Positions 1 to 13,026 are shown, numbered from the stretch's first letter. The stretch is DNA of 54,035 nt from Nemertoderma westbladi (GCA_032718475.1 JAUCBJ010007791.1:1-54035), one strand, 5' to 3'. Translations and numbers: made by a program. Notes: generated from the letters alone by a model not told the origin.

Positions 1-760
1 GTTATATTTAGTTTTCTTTAGTAATTGTATTTGTGTTACAGTTGTAGTGCAAAGTAAATCCTTGGGTCTGTTAATTTTTTAAATTATTTTAAATATTTAT
101 AAGTTATTATTTAATTGTTTGTGTAATTTTATCAGGTTTTATTTATTTAACTTCCCGAATCAGACTTTATGTAATGTTTGTTTCTTTTGGTTGTTCGAGG
201 CAGTGAACAAGATAGTGCCATACCAATCAATACCACTATTTGATACACTAATTTATACCGTTCATTATATTTTTATTATGGGTCACGGGGCTGCGGATGG
301 TGGAAGTGTACGTCTACTTTTATATGAAAAAAAAATAATTAAATATAATTTAAAATGGTCTAACTTCTAGGTACGGTATGTGCTATAATTGTTTCGACAT
401 TGGACTCACTGAATACTTTCATATTATCTTGTAATATTTCTTATAAATATATGACCATCCATTTGTTTACGTATATATTTATCATATGTTTATTCCCAAT
501 AATAATATTTTCATACATCTCATAGCTTATTGTGCATGGTATTTATTAAATTAACGTTATCTTATAATCCGTCTCTTCCCATTGTTTTAAATTCTATTCT
601 TGGGGTTTCCGCGAATTAGTTTCAAACTTGTGTAAGCTGCGAATGCCCTGATTGCTGCGTACCAAACCTATCTAGGAGTCAATGTATGTGGTAAAACCTA
701 GCATCACCATGCAATTGCTCCCAAGAGGGACCAAGCCGTATCGAAGCTCGTTTTGTGAAA
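1..760. other. AT-rich DNA without a recognisable gene
   Basis: Only short chance reading frames are present. I see no conserved motif, tRNA or transposon end in this stretch. Confidence 0.5.
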
Positions 761-821
761 GTCCTTAGTGAATATCATTCCTTTGTATTCCCTCTGTAGT
801 TGTCTGCACGGGGTCAGTTTA

Positions 822-898
822 AGGGGGGGGGGGGGGGGTGGGGAGGGGGGGTGGGGGAGGGTGGGGGGGGGGGGGGGGGTGGGGAGGGGGGTGGGTTT
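822..898. repeat. G-rich tract (long G runs broken by T and A)
   Basis: About 75 nt of almost pure G on the plus strand. A second run of 21 G lies at 1015-1035 and a run of C at 2528-2543. Both of these sit beside the phrase TCATATTGACCCC. The run lengths are likely to be unreliable in an assembly. Short frames rich in glycine across this tract are not genes. Confidence 0.85.
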
Positions 899-914
899 TT
901 TGTCGGTTAATATT

Positions 915-3226
915 ATACCGATGTGCCGGATTGACTATTTTCAAACCGGCCAGGCCGGATCCGGCCGGATTTTTTATATATCACCACTTTATCCATGAAT
1001 GTTGTACAAATACCGGGGGGGGGGGGGGGGGGGGGCTCATATTGACCCCCCTCCTCTAAAATCTACACATTTTAACGAAAACGCCTGATTTTTTGTTTGT
1101 ACGTAGATCTCACTTGTCCGAATCCGACCGATACAAAAAAATTTCGAAAAAAGTTCTGGGGTGGTTATTTGGCTGCACCAAAATTACAAGTAGTGCACAA
1201 TTTTCACAAAATTTGAAAGTTAAATTTTCGGCTAATTGTTTTTCAATACAGGTTTTCTGGGGCGCAAAATCCATTGGAAAGTGTTTAAAAATGATCTGAT
1301 TACTATAAACGGCTGTTTTAGTACTCTACTTAGGCAAAAAATGAAAAAAAACAAGTAACCAGCACTTTTCAGTTTGAACACAAAATTTTTAATTCACTTA
1401 TACGATGCTATAATTCACATTATTAGGTTTTCAGGGCGCTGATTCTAATGGAATACTAATTTGCCAGATATTGCTAATTGTATTTTTCGGCGTAATATGG
1501 CAAATTTTGGTGCTAGCACCAAATTTCGTACCCATCACCAAAAAGTACAAGTTTGAGATGTCCAGTGCGGTTTTTATTGATTCCATCGGATTCAGGACCC
1601 CCATAAACCCGTATAACGCAAGAAACAAGATGATACTATCTATTGATCAATTTGCTTATTTTCAAAATTTTGGTGCTGGTACAACAATTTTCAACCACCA
1701 GCGAAAAATACAGGTTTGAAAACTTTTATGGAATTTTTACATATTCCATTGAATTCAGAACCCTTACAAACCCGTATAACGTAGGAAACAAGGTGATACA
1801 ATCAATTAATATATTTGGTAGGTTTCAAAATTTGGTGCTAGCACCAAATTTTGCACCCACTTCCGAAAAAAACAAGTTTGAGATGTCTAGTTAGATAATT
1901 ATTTATTTCATTGAATTAAAAACCGCCATAAACCTCTAAAACGCGAGAAATAAGTTGTAACAATCAATTTAACTATTGAATGGATTTTCAAAATTTCGTG
2001 CTGGCACCAAATTTTGCTCACCGCGCCGAAAAATACAAGTTTGGTACTCCTGGTGCAACTCGTATATATTCCATCGAAATCAGAACCCTAAAAAACCCCT
2101 ATTGCGCAAAAAAACAGGTTCAAACAATTAATTTACAAATTTTACATATTTCAAAATTTGGTGCTGGCACCAAAATTGGCACCCGCAGAAAAAAACAACT
2201 TTGAAATGTTTATTTAAGTTTTGTTTACATTAGTTTATTTAAATGAATTCCATCCAATTGCAATCAACAAAAAACCGGTGTAAATCAAAAATAGAGATGT
2301 TACAGATCATATTTAAATGAAATGTAATATTCAATAAACGCCTCAAAAAAAGAGCCAAAAGTAGGGTTAAAAAATGGTGCTATAACTCGAAAACTATCCA
2401 ATATTTTTGAAAACCGTTTTCAATATTAGGAAGACAATAGATTTTTAGAAAAAGTTACAAAATTTCAGATTCCCCCCTGCGTTTGTTTCAGAGTTATAAC
2501 AAAAAACCACGGGAGGGGTCATATTGACCCCCCCCCCCCCCCCGTGTTTAATAGGGTTAATGCACGAACAGAACTGGAGGGAGGGAGGGAGGGTATTACA
2601 TCATTGGTCCTTTGGGCGTTAAGCTCTGCATCGATAGATAACGTGCTGGATCATCAGTAAGGTCCATGATAAGGACTTTGACTTTAATAATATTATGAAT
2701 TCAGAAGTAGATAAGTATGTCAATTATCCCAACTAAAGACTAATGGGGACTAGAAGGGCCTTTTGCGTTGGTTGGCTGCAAATAAGGGATCATACTTGTA
2801 CATAGTATCACCAGCGTCTTCAATTTATTCCGAGCGGCGTCTTCAATTTATTCCGAGCGAATATTTGTAGAGGCTGGTAATGTATTTGATGAGAAACGCT
2901 CTCGTCTACTTCTGGATCGTGGAGAGAAACTAATATTTTTTTTACCATAACCTACGCCGATTCGATATTTGATAATTTGATATAGTTAAATTGGATATAC
3001 TAGAGTTTCTAAATTGCCTGTCGAATATATAAACTGGTCATTCACGGTAAGCCTTATATCAATTTATAACAAACGTAGCTAGACCAAACATCAACACAAG
3101 CAAATTTACATTAATTATAAATTTTGTCAACAATTCGTTGAAATTGAAATCCGGCCAAAAACTTAAAATCCGGCCCGAGCCGGATTTTTTTCTCAAAATC
3201 CGGCCGGAATTCCGGCACACCCCTAC
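915..3226. mobile_element. Possible remnant of a hAT-like DNA transposon (ends only)
   Basis: The right edge (about 3148-3226), read on the minus strand, begins TAGGGGTGTGCCGGAATTCC and continues into CCGGCCGGA blocks, which resembles the CAGGGGTG-type ends of many hAT elements. The left edge (about 918-975) has related GTGCCGG and CCGGCCGGAT blocks in the opposite orientation. No transposase frame and no convincing 8-bp target duplication is visible. The interior holds the ~165-bp tandem repeat, so this may be two unrelated fragments. Confidence 0.25.
1490..2210. repeat. Divergent ~165-bp tandem repeat, about five units, each with a palindrome
   Basis: The phrase AATTTGGTGCTAGCACCAAA and variants recur near 1502, 1671, 1826, 1988 and 2153, giving a period of about 160-170 bp. 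The shared downstream text includes AAAATACAAGTTTGA and a later CCATCGGATTCAGGACCC-like block. Units have drifted by substitutions and small indels. The short frames in this region simply follow the repeat. Confidence 0.75.
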
Positions 3227-3330
3227 GTAATTAATATTATGTGCTATGCTAATACAAGCCTTTACTTTAACAAAACATTAATTTATTTCGATGTAACGTG
3301 AGATATACAATTTGATTTAGCATTTCGTAT
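2210..3330. other. Intergenic AT-rich DNA
   Basis: There is no gene here. It contains a C run at 2528-2543, a GGGAGG microsatellite-like patch near 2577-2594, a 23-bp tandem duplication (GCGTCTTCAATTTATTCCGA core) at about 2813-2859, and CCGGCC-rich sequence at 3150-3225. Confidence 0.5.
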
Positions 3331-3339
3331 ATCTTAATT

Positions 3340-6300
3340 ATGCACTATTCTGTAGTGTGCATTATTTACACTATTTATAGTATAGTGTGCATTGTGTACA
3401 CTATTTATAGTATAGTGTGCATTGTGTACACTATTTATAGTATAGTGTGCATTGTGAACACTATTTACTATTTTACTATAGTGTGCATTGTGTACACTAT
3501 TTATAGTATAGTGTGCATTGTGTACACTATTTATAGTATAGTGTGCATTGTGAACACTATTTACTATTTTACTATAGTGTGCATTGTGTACACTATTTAT
3601 AGTATAGTGTGCATTGTGTACACTATTTATAGTATAGTGTGCATTGTGAACACTATTTACTATTTTACTATAGTGTGCATTGTGTACACTATTTATAGTA
3701 TAGTGTGCATTGTGAACACTATTTACTATTTTACTATAGTGTGTATTGTATTGTGTACACTATTTATAGTATAGTGTGCATTGTGAACACTATTTACTAT
3801 TTTACTATAGTGTGTATTGTATTGTGTACACTATTTATAGTATAGTGTGTATTGTGTACACTATTTATAGTAGTGTGCATTGTGTACACTATTTATAGTA
3901 GTGTGCATTGTCTATACACTATTTACTATAGTTTGTATTGTGTACACTATTTATAGTATAGTGTGCATTGTGAATACTATTTACTATAGTGTGTATTGTA
4001 TTGTGTACACTATTTATAGTATAGTGTGTATTGTGTACACTATTTATAGTAGTGTGCATTGTGTACACTATTTATAGTAGTGTGCATTGTCTATACACTA
4101 TTTACTATAGTTTGTATTGTGTACACTATTTATAGTATAGTGTGCATTGTGTACACTATTTACTATAGTGTGCATTGTGTACACTATTTATTGTAGTGTG
4201 CATTGTGTACACTATTTATTGTAGTGTGCATTGTGTACACTATTTATAGTAGTGTGCATTGTCCTTACACTATTTACTATAGTTTGTATTGTGTACACTA
4301 TTTACTATAGTGTGCATTATGTACACTATTTATAGTATAGTGTGTATTATGTACACTATTTATAGTATAGTGTGCATTGTGAACACTATTTACTATAGTG
4401 TGCATTGTGTACACTATTTATAGTATAGTGTGTATTGTTTATGCATTATTTACTATAGTGTGCATTGTGTAAACTATTTATAGTATATTGTGCATTGTCT
4501 TTACATTATTTACTATAGTGTGCATTGTGTACACTATTTATAGTAGTGTGCATTGTCTTTACATTATTTACTATAGTGTGTATTGTGTACACTATTTATA
4601 GTATAGTGTGCATTGTGAATACTATTTACTATAGTGTGTATTGTATTGTGTACACTATTTATAGTATAGTGTGTATTGTGTACACTATTTATAGTAGTGT
4701 GCATTGTGTACACTATTTATAGTAGTGTGCATTGTCTATACACTATTTACTATAGTTTGTATTGTGTACACTATTTATAGTATAGTGTGCATTGTGTACA
4801 CTATTTACTATAGTGTGCATTGTGTACACTATTTATTGTAGTGTGCATTGTGTACACTATTTATTGTAGTGTGCATTGTGTACACTATTTATAGTAGTGT
4901 GCATTGTCTATACACTATTTACTATAGTTTGTATTGTGTACACTATTTATAGTATAGTGTGCATTGTGTACACTATTTACTATAGTGTGCATTGTGTACA
5001 CTATTTATTGTAGTGTGCATTGTGTACACTATTTATTGTAGTGTGCATTGTGTACACTATTTATAGTAGTGTGCATTGTCTATACACTATTTACTATAGT
5101 TTGTATTGTGTACACTATTTACTATAGTGTGCATTATGTACACTATTTATAGTATAGTGTGTATTATGTACACTATTTATAGTATAGTGTGCATTGTGAA
5201 CACTATTTACTATAGTGTGTATTGTGTACACTATTTATAGTATAGTGTGTATTATGTACACTATTTATAGTATAGTGTGCATTGTGAACACTATTTACTA
5301 TAGTGTGTATTGTCTATACACTATTTACTATAGTGTGCATTGTGTACACTATTTATAGTAGTGTGCATTGTCTTTACATTATTTACTATAGTGTGTATTG
5401 TGTACACTATTTATAGTATAGTGTGCATTGTGAATACTATTTACTATAGTGTGTATTGTATTGTGTACACTATTTATAGTATAGTGTGTATTGTGTACAC
5501 TATTTATAGTAGTGTGCATTGTGTACACTATTTATAGTAGTGTGCATTGTCTATACACTATTTACTATAGTTTGTATTGTGTACACTATTTACTATAGTG
5601 TGCATTATGTACACTATTTATAGTATAGTGTGTATTATGTACACTATTTATAGTATAGTGTGCATTGTGAACACTATTTACTATAGTGTGTATTGTGTAC
5701 ACTATTTATAGTATAGTGTGTATTATGTACACTATTTATAGCATAGTGTGCATTGTGAACACTATTTACTATAGTGTGTATTGTCTATACACTATTTACT
5801 ATAGTGTGCATTGTGTAAACTATTTATAGTATAGTGTGCATTGTGTAAACTATTTATAGTAGTGTGCATTGTCTTTACATTATTTACTATAGTGTGTATT
5901 GTGTACACTATTTATAGTATAGTGTGCATTGTGTACACTATTTATAGTATAGTGTGCATTGTGTACACTATTTATAGTATAGTGTGCATTGTGTACACTA
6001 TTTATAGTAGTGTGCATTGTCTATACACTATTTACTATAGTGTGTATTGTGTACACTATTTATAGTATAGTGTGCATTGTGTACACTATTTATAGTATGT
6101 GTGTATTATCTATACACTATTTACTATAGTGTGCATTGTGTACACTATTTATAGTATAGTGTGCATTGTCTATACACTATTTACTATAGTGTGTATTGTG
6201 TACACTATTTATAGTATAGTGTGCATTGTGTACACTATTTACTATAGTGTGCATTGTGTACACTATTTATAGTATTTGGTGCATTGTCTATACACTATTT

Positions 6301-7985
6301 ACTATAGTGTGTATTGTGTACACTATTTATAGTATAGTGTGCATTGTGTACACTATTTACTATAGTGTGCATTGTGTACACTTTTTCTGTGGTATAGTGT
6401 GTATTATCTATACACCATTTACTATAGTGTGCATTGTGTAAACTATTTATAGTATAGTGTGTATTGTTTATGCATTATTTACTATAGTGTGCATTGTGTA
6501 CACTATTTATAGTATAGTGTGCATTGTCTATACACTATTTAATATGTAGTGTGCATTGTGTACACTATTTATAGTATAGTGTGCATTGTGTACACTATTT
6601 ATAGTATATTGTGCATTGTCTTTACATTATTTACTATAGTGTGCATTGTGTAAACTATTTATAGTATAGTGTGTATTGTTTATGCATTATTTACTATAGT
6701 GTGCATTGTGTAAACTATTTATAGTATAGTGTGTATTGTTTATGCATTATTTACTATAGTGTGCATTGTGTAAACTATTTATAGTATAGTGTGTATTGTT
6801 TATGCATTATTTACTATAGTGTGCATTGTGTACACTATTTATAGTATAGTGTGCATTGTGTAAACTATTTATAGTATAGTGTGTATTGTTTATGCATTAT
6901 TTACTATAGTGTGCATTGTGTAAACTATTTATAGTATAGTGTGCATTGTCTATACACTATTTAATATGTAGTGTGCATTGTGTACACTATTTATAGTATA
7001 GTGTGCATTGTTTATGCATTATTTACTATAGTGTGCATTGTGTACACTATTTATAGTATAGTGTGCATTGTGTAAACTATTTATAGTATAGTGTGAATTG
7101 TTTATGCATTATTTACTATAGTGTGCATTGTGTAAACTATTTATAGTATAGTGTGCATTGTCTATACACTATTTAATATGTAGTGTGCATTGTGTACACT
7201 ATTTATAGTATAGTGTGCATTGTGTAAACTATTTATAGTATAGTGTGCATTGTCTTTACATTATTTACTATAGTGTGCATTGTGTAAACTATTTATAGTA
7301 TAGTGTGCATTGTTTATGCATTATTTACTATAGTGTGCATTGTGTACACTATTTATAGTATAGTGTGCATTGTGTAAACTATTTATAGTATAGTGTGCAT
7401 TGTCTTTACATTATTTACTATAGTGTGCATTGTGTAAACTATTTATAGTATAGTGTGCATTGTTTATGCATTATTTACTATAGTGTGCATTGTGTACACT
7501 ATTTATAGTATAGTGTGCATTGTGTAAACTATTTATAGTATAGTGTGCATTGTCTATACACTATTTAATATGTAGTGTGCATTGTGTACACTATTTATAG
7601 TATAGTGTGCATTGTGTACACTATTTATAGTATAGTGTGTATTGTTTATGCATTATTTACTATAGTGTGCATTGTGTACACTATTTATAGTATAGTGTGC
7701 ATTGTGTAAACTATTTATAGTATAGTGTGAATTGTTTATGCATTATTTACTATAGTGTGCATTGTGTAAACTATTTATAGTATAGTGTGCATTGTCTATA
7801 CACTATTTAATATGTAGTGTGCATTGTGTACACTATTTATAGTATAGTGTGCATTGTGTAAACTATTTATAGTATAGTGTGTATTGCCTATATATTATTT
7901 ACTATAGTGTGCATTGTGTAGACGATTTACTGTGTAGTGCGGAGTGCCTAGACTATTTACTGTGCAGTGTGCTCTGTGTACACTA
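3340..7985. repeat. 4.6-kb minisatellite, 30-bp basic unit with internal inverted repeat
   Basis: The core unit TAGTGTGCATTGTGTACACT followed by ATTTATAGTA repeats without interruption, with copies exactly 30 bp apart at 3371, 3401 and 3431. Variants carry TTACTATTTTACTATAG, GTCTATACAC, TTTATGCATT or TAATATG replacements. They are arranged in longer blocks: near-identical stretches begin near 3880, 4525 and 5340. ATAGTGT and ACACTAT inside each unit can pair as a hairpin. Because 30 is a multiple of three, long artificial frames rich in Y, T, I, V and C run through the array. These are not genes. The last units (7910-7985) are degenerate. Confidence 0.95.
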
Positions 7986-7995
7986 GTTATTGTGT

Positions 7996-8020
7996 ACACA
8001 TATTATTATTATTATTATTG
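7996..8020. repeat. ATT microsatellite at the edge of the minisatellite
   Basis: A run of TTA/ATT triplets directly follows the last degenerate minisatellite unit. Confidence 0.7.
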
Positions 8021-8045
8021 CAAGAAGTGTGTACAAACAAACGAA

Positions 8046-9808
8046 CACGTGGGTCAATGCCAACCATATTGACCAATGTCTCGTACGTGATTTTTCAAAT
8101 TTGTTGAATTTTGAAATTAACTTTGAGAATTTGCCATAGTCATGGTTGTAAAGAGCGATAATTTCTGCATATGAAACCAGAAAGTGCCCCAAAAATTTCT
8201 TTACCGTTATTGCGAGAAACATTCTGGAATGCAAAAATTGAGAAAATTTTTTTGTCACGGATGGGAAATTTATAAACTTACTTACTACTTTTTCGTACTA
8301 CCATATTCTTGAAAACTTGAAGTAACAGTCGTTTAATGGTGGTATTGAGGTGTCCGGCAAGAGATATCGGATTGAAGTGGAAAGTTTTCTGGTGAGAAAA
8401 AATTTAAGAATTCTGTCACTAAAAATAAATTTTTTGTAGAGTGACAACACAAAGTTTCACTTTCTGGGAAACTTTGCCGTGAAAAGTTGGGCTAATTGTT
8501 TTTTTTCCTGTTAATAACAATGTGATACACAAAACTGTTACATATGGTCATCTGAAAACCGTTATTTTATATTAAAAAATTAATTTGAAAATGTAAATAG
8601 ACAGTTTTTTGATGTCATGTATGGGACATATTGATATGGTATAGGAAGGAATTTACATGGAAACTATTATTGTAAATGTTGACATTTATTTTCCAATTAA
8701 AAACAAATCATAAAATTCTTCAAACAACTCCTCCGTACTGTACTTAGAATTTACATAAGTCCAGTTGATCGTCCTTCCCACTACTGCCAACTCCTGTTCC
8801 ATTCCCTACTTCCATCCCACTCTCAACTACTGTCCCAATCTCAAAACCCTTTCAACAAAATAGTTTATTTGGTCTGTTGTAAATTAAGGGGAAGGAGCAG
8901 GTTACAGTTTATCTGTGACTGGTAAGCCTTCAACCATTAATTAAATGTAAGTAATTAGTTGTTTAGTTAATTTCTGCCCCCAACACAATGTCAAGTATGG
9001 GATTTTTTAACCTGGCCAAATAAATGTTTACGTAGCAGTCTCACTGATACAACCCATACATGGCAAAACTATCTGAGAAATGGATGTGGTAATCTAAATC
9101 TTTATAAGTTCGCGTTTTCTGATAAAACCTCCATTAAGTATGGGACACTTTTTTGGACCATTTTGGACACGGTCACGCAATATATTATTCATATGAACTG
9201 ATTAACCACCTAAAATTGCCAATCTAACTCAAACATATCTGGAAGAATATGAGTGGAAGTGTTAACACATCGGGTTAATGGCCCATATTTGACAATTTAT
9301 ATGCCATTAAATTAATCATTTACCGAGTGTCACGTATGTGACAGAAAATCGGACCACGTTAATTTCTTTTTGTATTTCTGATATCTCAAATTTAATAGGA
9401 AGCTATTTTTATTTGTTCACAGGAATTATACTCAGCAGGGATATTAATCGTTTATTTGTTCACAGGAATTATACTCAGCAGGGATATTAATCGTTTATTT
9501 GTTCACAGGAATTATACTCAGCAGGGATATTAATCGTTTGGCACCTGAATTGTAATTTTAATGGCCAAAATGAGCCCGTAATCACAATCATTATATTTGA
9601 AAAATGTCCCGTTTTTTTTAAATTCGTTGTAGATTTTTAACAAACTTTGGTTGGATTGTATCACAGCAGGAGGGGACCGATTATTGTGTATTCGGCAATC
9701 TAATTATCAAAGCCAACCCGACCATTCATTCTCGAGTGATTTACATTTTTGTATATTTTTTGTTCCGACGTAACTTGGTCAATATGGTTGGCATTATTGA
9801 CCCACGTG
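8046..9808. mobile_element. 1.76-kb segment bounded by ~30-bp inverted repeats
   Basis: CACGTGGGTCAATGCCAACC and the following CATATTGACCA at 8046-8075 are matched in inverted orientation at 9776-9808, with a 3-nt insertion in the right copy. The geometry is that of terminal inverted repeats. Within each repeat, GGTCAAT and ATTGACC form a further small inverted pair. The interior has no transposase frame but repeatedly shows GTATGGGA(CA)-like words (8613, 8993, 9133). This could be a non-autonomous DNA transposon. No target duplication is clear, so the exact ends are uncertain. Confidence 0.4.
9408..9536. repeat. Three exact copies of a 43-bp tandem repeat
   Basis: Copies start at 9408, 9451 and 9494. 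The unit begins TTTATTTGTTCACAGGAATT and ends GATATTAATCG. The copies are identical, implying recent expansion. Confidence 0.9.
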
Positions 9809-9809
9809 T

Positions 9810-10180
9810 GAGAAATAAGGACATACAATTCTCGGATTTGTCCAACACCCAATTCTTGGATCCATTCAATTAACATTAACATTAATAGATATTTTAGTTT
9901 TATATTCCCTTCACCATTAGACAGAGAGAGATGTTACACAACAGATAATCATACTCTTTTCCGGTTCATTATCTGGTAAAGAAGCCAATCAATATCTGTG
10001 AGATTCATTCATTCTGCAAATAATATATTAAAAAATATGAAATCGGCAACAAAGAAAAAGTTTGTTGTAACAAACTTTAATTTATTTTTCCTTCCAGTAT
10101 AGTTAATTCGTAAATTTATAGTTTCTGTCTCAATTGAAGGGTTGAGCATGAAAAGATCCTATCTGTCATTTTCTTAGAAT
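9810..10180. other. Unremarkable AT-rich spacer
   Basis: I see no gene, repeat unit or transposon end in this spacer between the inverted-repeat segment and the 678-bp array. Confidence 0.5.
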
Positions 10181-12088
10181 AATAAAATAGGACATGGGGT
10201 CTATTCCCTCAGATACTACCTAGCATTTAGGGCCACTTGGGCCACTGTTAGTACTCAGGCACTAGGCCCATCAAAAAACACAACACAAAATACCAAATCG
10301 ATTTTAGTGCTACATAAACCCAACCCAACTACCACAAGAAAAATTGCACCAAACCATACAGTAACTACAGGTTCCGGTAAGTATTGCACGAAATAGGCTA
10401 TCCCATAAATTACGAAAAATATAGGACATTTTGTCCGCCGAAAAAGGTAAGTCTAAGTAATAAATTTTATAAAAATAAAAGGGTTTCGGAGATTTAAACA
10501 CTGAACCCTGGGATTCGTGGTTCTCCTCATCAGCAGTGTGCCACGAACCCCACCTCTACCCTAACAAAACTGCACCACTAAATTAAAATAATGACCAATA
10601 AATTAGAAATCCTACCGTACCACCGAACAGAGTTGAAACCACCCTCCCCCAATGTATGTTACCATCAGCCCAAAATGCATAAACATGATTTCCCAACTGA
10701 ATGCAACCAACCCCAATTAGCACCTACCGGTATGTACAGATATATGATCAGATTTTTAAACAAAATTGCGCAGATGTCAGGAAATACCCCTTTAAATATA
10801 TAATTATATGATGTTGACAACTACGACTTTAGAGGGATTGTAATATTCATATTAAAACAATAAAATAGGACATGGGGTCTATTCCCTCAGATACTACCTA
10901 GCATTTAGGGCCACTTGGGCCACTGTTAGTACTCAGGCACTAGGCCCATCAAAAAACACAACACAAAATACCAAATCGATTTTAGTGCTACATAAACCCA
11001 ACCCAACTACCACAAGAAAAATTGCACCAAACCATACAGTAACTACAGGTTCCGGTAAGTATTGCACGAAATAGGCTATCCCATAAATTACGAAAAATAT
11101 AGGACATTTTGTCCGCCGAAAAAGGTAAGTCTAAGTAATAAATTTTATAAAAATAAAAGGGTTTCGGAGATTTAAACACTGAACCCTGGGATTCGTGGTT
11201 CTCCTCATCAGCAGTGTGCCACGAACCCCACCTCTACCCTAACAAAACTGCACCACTAAATTAAAATAATGACCAATAAATTAGAAATCCTACCGTACCA
11301 CCGAACAGAGTTGAAACCACCCTCCCCCAATGTATGTTACCATCAGCCCAAAATGCATAAACATGATTTCCCAACTGAATGCAACCAACCCCAATTAGCA
11401 CCTACCGGTATGTACAGATATATGATCAGATTTTTAAACAAAATTGCGCAGATGTCAGGAAATACCCCTTTAAATATATAATTATATGATGTTGACAACT
11501 ACGACTTTAGAGGGATTGTAATATTCATATTAAAACAATAAAATAGGACATGGGGTCTATTCCCTCAGATACTACCTAGCATTTAGGGCCACTTGGGCCA
11601 CTGTTAGTACTCAGGCACTAGGCCCATCAAAAAACACAACACAAAATACCAAATCGATTTTAGTGCTACATAAACCCAACCCAACTACCACAAGAAAAAT
11701 TGCACCAAACCATACAGTAACTACAGGTTCCGGTAAGTATTGCACGAAATAGGCTATCCCATAAATTACGAAAAATATAGGACATTTTGTCCGCCGAAAA
11801 AGGTAAGTCTAAGTAATAAATTTTATAAAAATAAAAGGGTTTCGGAGATTTAAACACTGAACCCTGGGATTCGTGGTTCTCCTCATCAGCAGTGTGCCAC
11901 GAACCCCACCTCTACCCTAACAAAACTGCACCACTAAATTAAAATAATGACCAATAAATTAGAAATCCTACCGTACCACCGAACAGAGTTGAAACCACCC
12001 TCCCCCAATGTATGTTACCATCAGCCCAAAATGCATAAACATGATTTCCCAACTGAATGCAACCAACCCCAATTAGCACCTACCGGTA
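10181..12088. repeat. 678-bp tandem repeat, about 2.8 copies
   Basis: Copies begin near 10183, 10861 and 11539 with TAAAATAGGACATGGGGTCT. The third stops at ACCTACCGGTA (12088), inside the unit. By eye the copies are identical, so short frames recur at 10310, 10988 and 11666 on the minus strand and at 10591, 11269 and 11947 on the plus strand. I see no homology or codon signal that makes any of them a gene. Confidence 0.95.
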
Positions 12089-12700
12089 ATCTGCGTTTTT
12101 CCTCCCTCTCTGGTAATTTTTCGCGTAATTCTTTTCCCCCCTTGTTTACAGTCTGTTTTACCCCAGCCCTAGCTCATGCTGTCATGAGTAGGAATGCCTA
12201 AGGTGCGTGGTAAAAGCTAAGGTCGGTGGTAGCGTGCTAAGGTCGGTGGTAGCTTGTTAAGGTGCGTGGTAGGGAGCTGCTAAGGTAAGTGTAAAATCCA
12301 GTGAGAATATTGAGTTCTCTGGTAGTAGAGGGAAATTTAAATTCTATAAATTGTACTTTCAGTGACGCTGCCTATCTATACGCTATACCTGCCTTAGGCT
12401 GTTAGGGGTCTATTATCAGACAATTATTATAGCAATAGGCAGAGGATGTTTAAAGGCAGAGGCTGTTTAATATACCTACCGGTACTGTAGGGTTAGGGGT
12501 TCAATAGCTTCTCTATTCAGCCCAATTCAGAATTCAGCCCAAGGCATCATATATCATGACATCTGATGTAGGCTAGGCCCTATTCTTTATTATTACTGTA
12601 TTATCACTGCATTATTATGCGATTATTATTATACCCGATTATTATTCACGGATTAAAACAGCAATATCTCAAATAGATGTTATAAATGTTATAAACAATT
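12089..12700. other. Spacer with a short degenerate tandem motif
   Basis: At 12197-12290 the words CTAAGGTCGGTGGTAGC and CTAAGGTGCGTGGTA alternate four or five times. The text CTGTTTTACCCCAGCCCTAG (12151-12170) resembles the sequence just before the element 1 direct repeat at 13919-13938. No gene is evident. Confidence 0.5.
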
Positions 12701-12701
12701 G

Positions 12702-13026
12702 ATATGGATATTACACATGCAATTGTATTAGGAATTTTCAACGGGATTTAATTGGCAAAGTTAATACATATGAAGTAAAATATGGTGGTGGTGAATATTA
12801 TAGAGCTGAAATTATAATACATGGTAATATGATTGACAATAACTTCTATACCTTCCTTACTAAGGCTCGGGACATGAAAGCTAATGGTTATTCATTTAAA
12901 CAACTCCGGAAGGAAATTCAAACCCAGGATATCCGGAGTAATCGACGACCTCATTTCAGGAGCTATCAGTTGAATGGTCCACCCTTGCTGTTATCGTGTG
13001 AAGAGAACCATCAACTGATTTTATGA
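12702..13026 (+). pseudogene. Unrecognised open frame fragment (possible exon or transposon relic)
   Basis: The frame is open from about 12702 and its first ATG is at 12829, with a stop at 13024-13026. The upstream part, without an ATG, reads like real protein (for example KVNTYEVKYGGGEYYRAEII), followed by MIDNNFYTFLTKARDMKANG and a basic stretch. I do not recognise the family. It could be an internal exon, a fragment of a transposon protein, or chance. No splice pair or neighbouring exon was identified, so confidence is low. Confidence 0.25.

Noticed and set aside
768-1059. Glycine-rich frames across the poly-G tract
   Set aside because: These are translation of homopolymer sequence only.
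3340-6441. Several 65-144-codon frames rich in Y, T, I, V and C in the 30-bp minisatellite
   Set aside because: They exist only because the repeat unit is a multiple of three. There is no start context, no unique sequence, and the same peptide appears in copies of the array.
3340-7985. CRISPR-like spacing of direct repeats
   Set aside because: The DNA is eukaryotic, units are contiguous with no unique spacers, and they vary as a minisatellite does.
10310-12201. Repeated 63- and 70-codon frames in the 678-bp array
   Set aside because: Each unit carries the same short frames on both strands. Without divergence between copies there is no evidence of coding selection.
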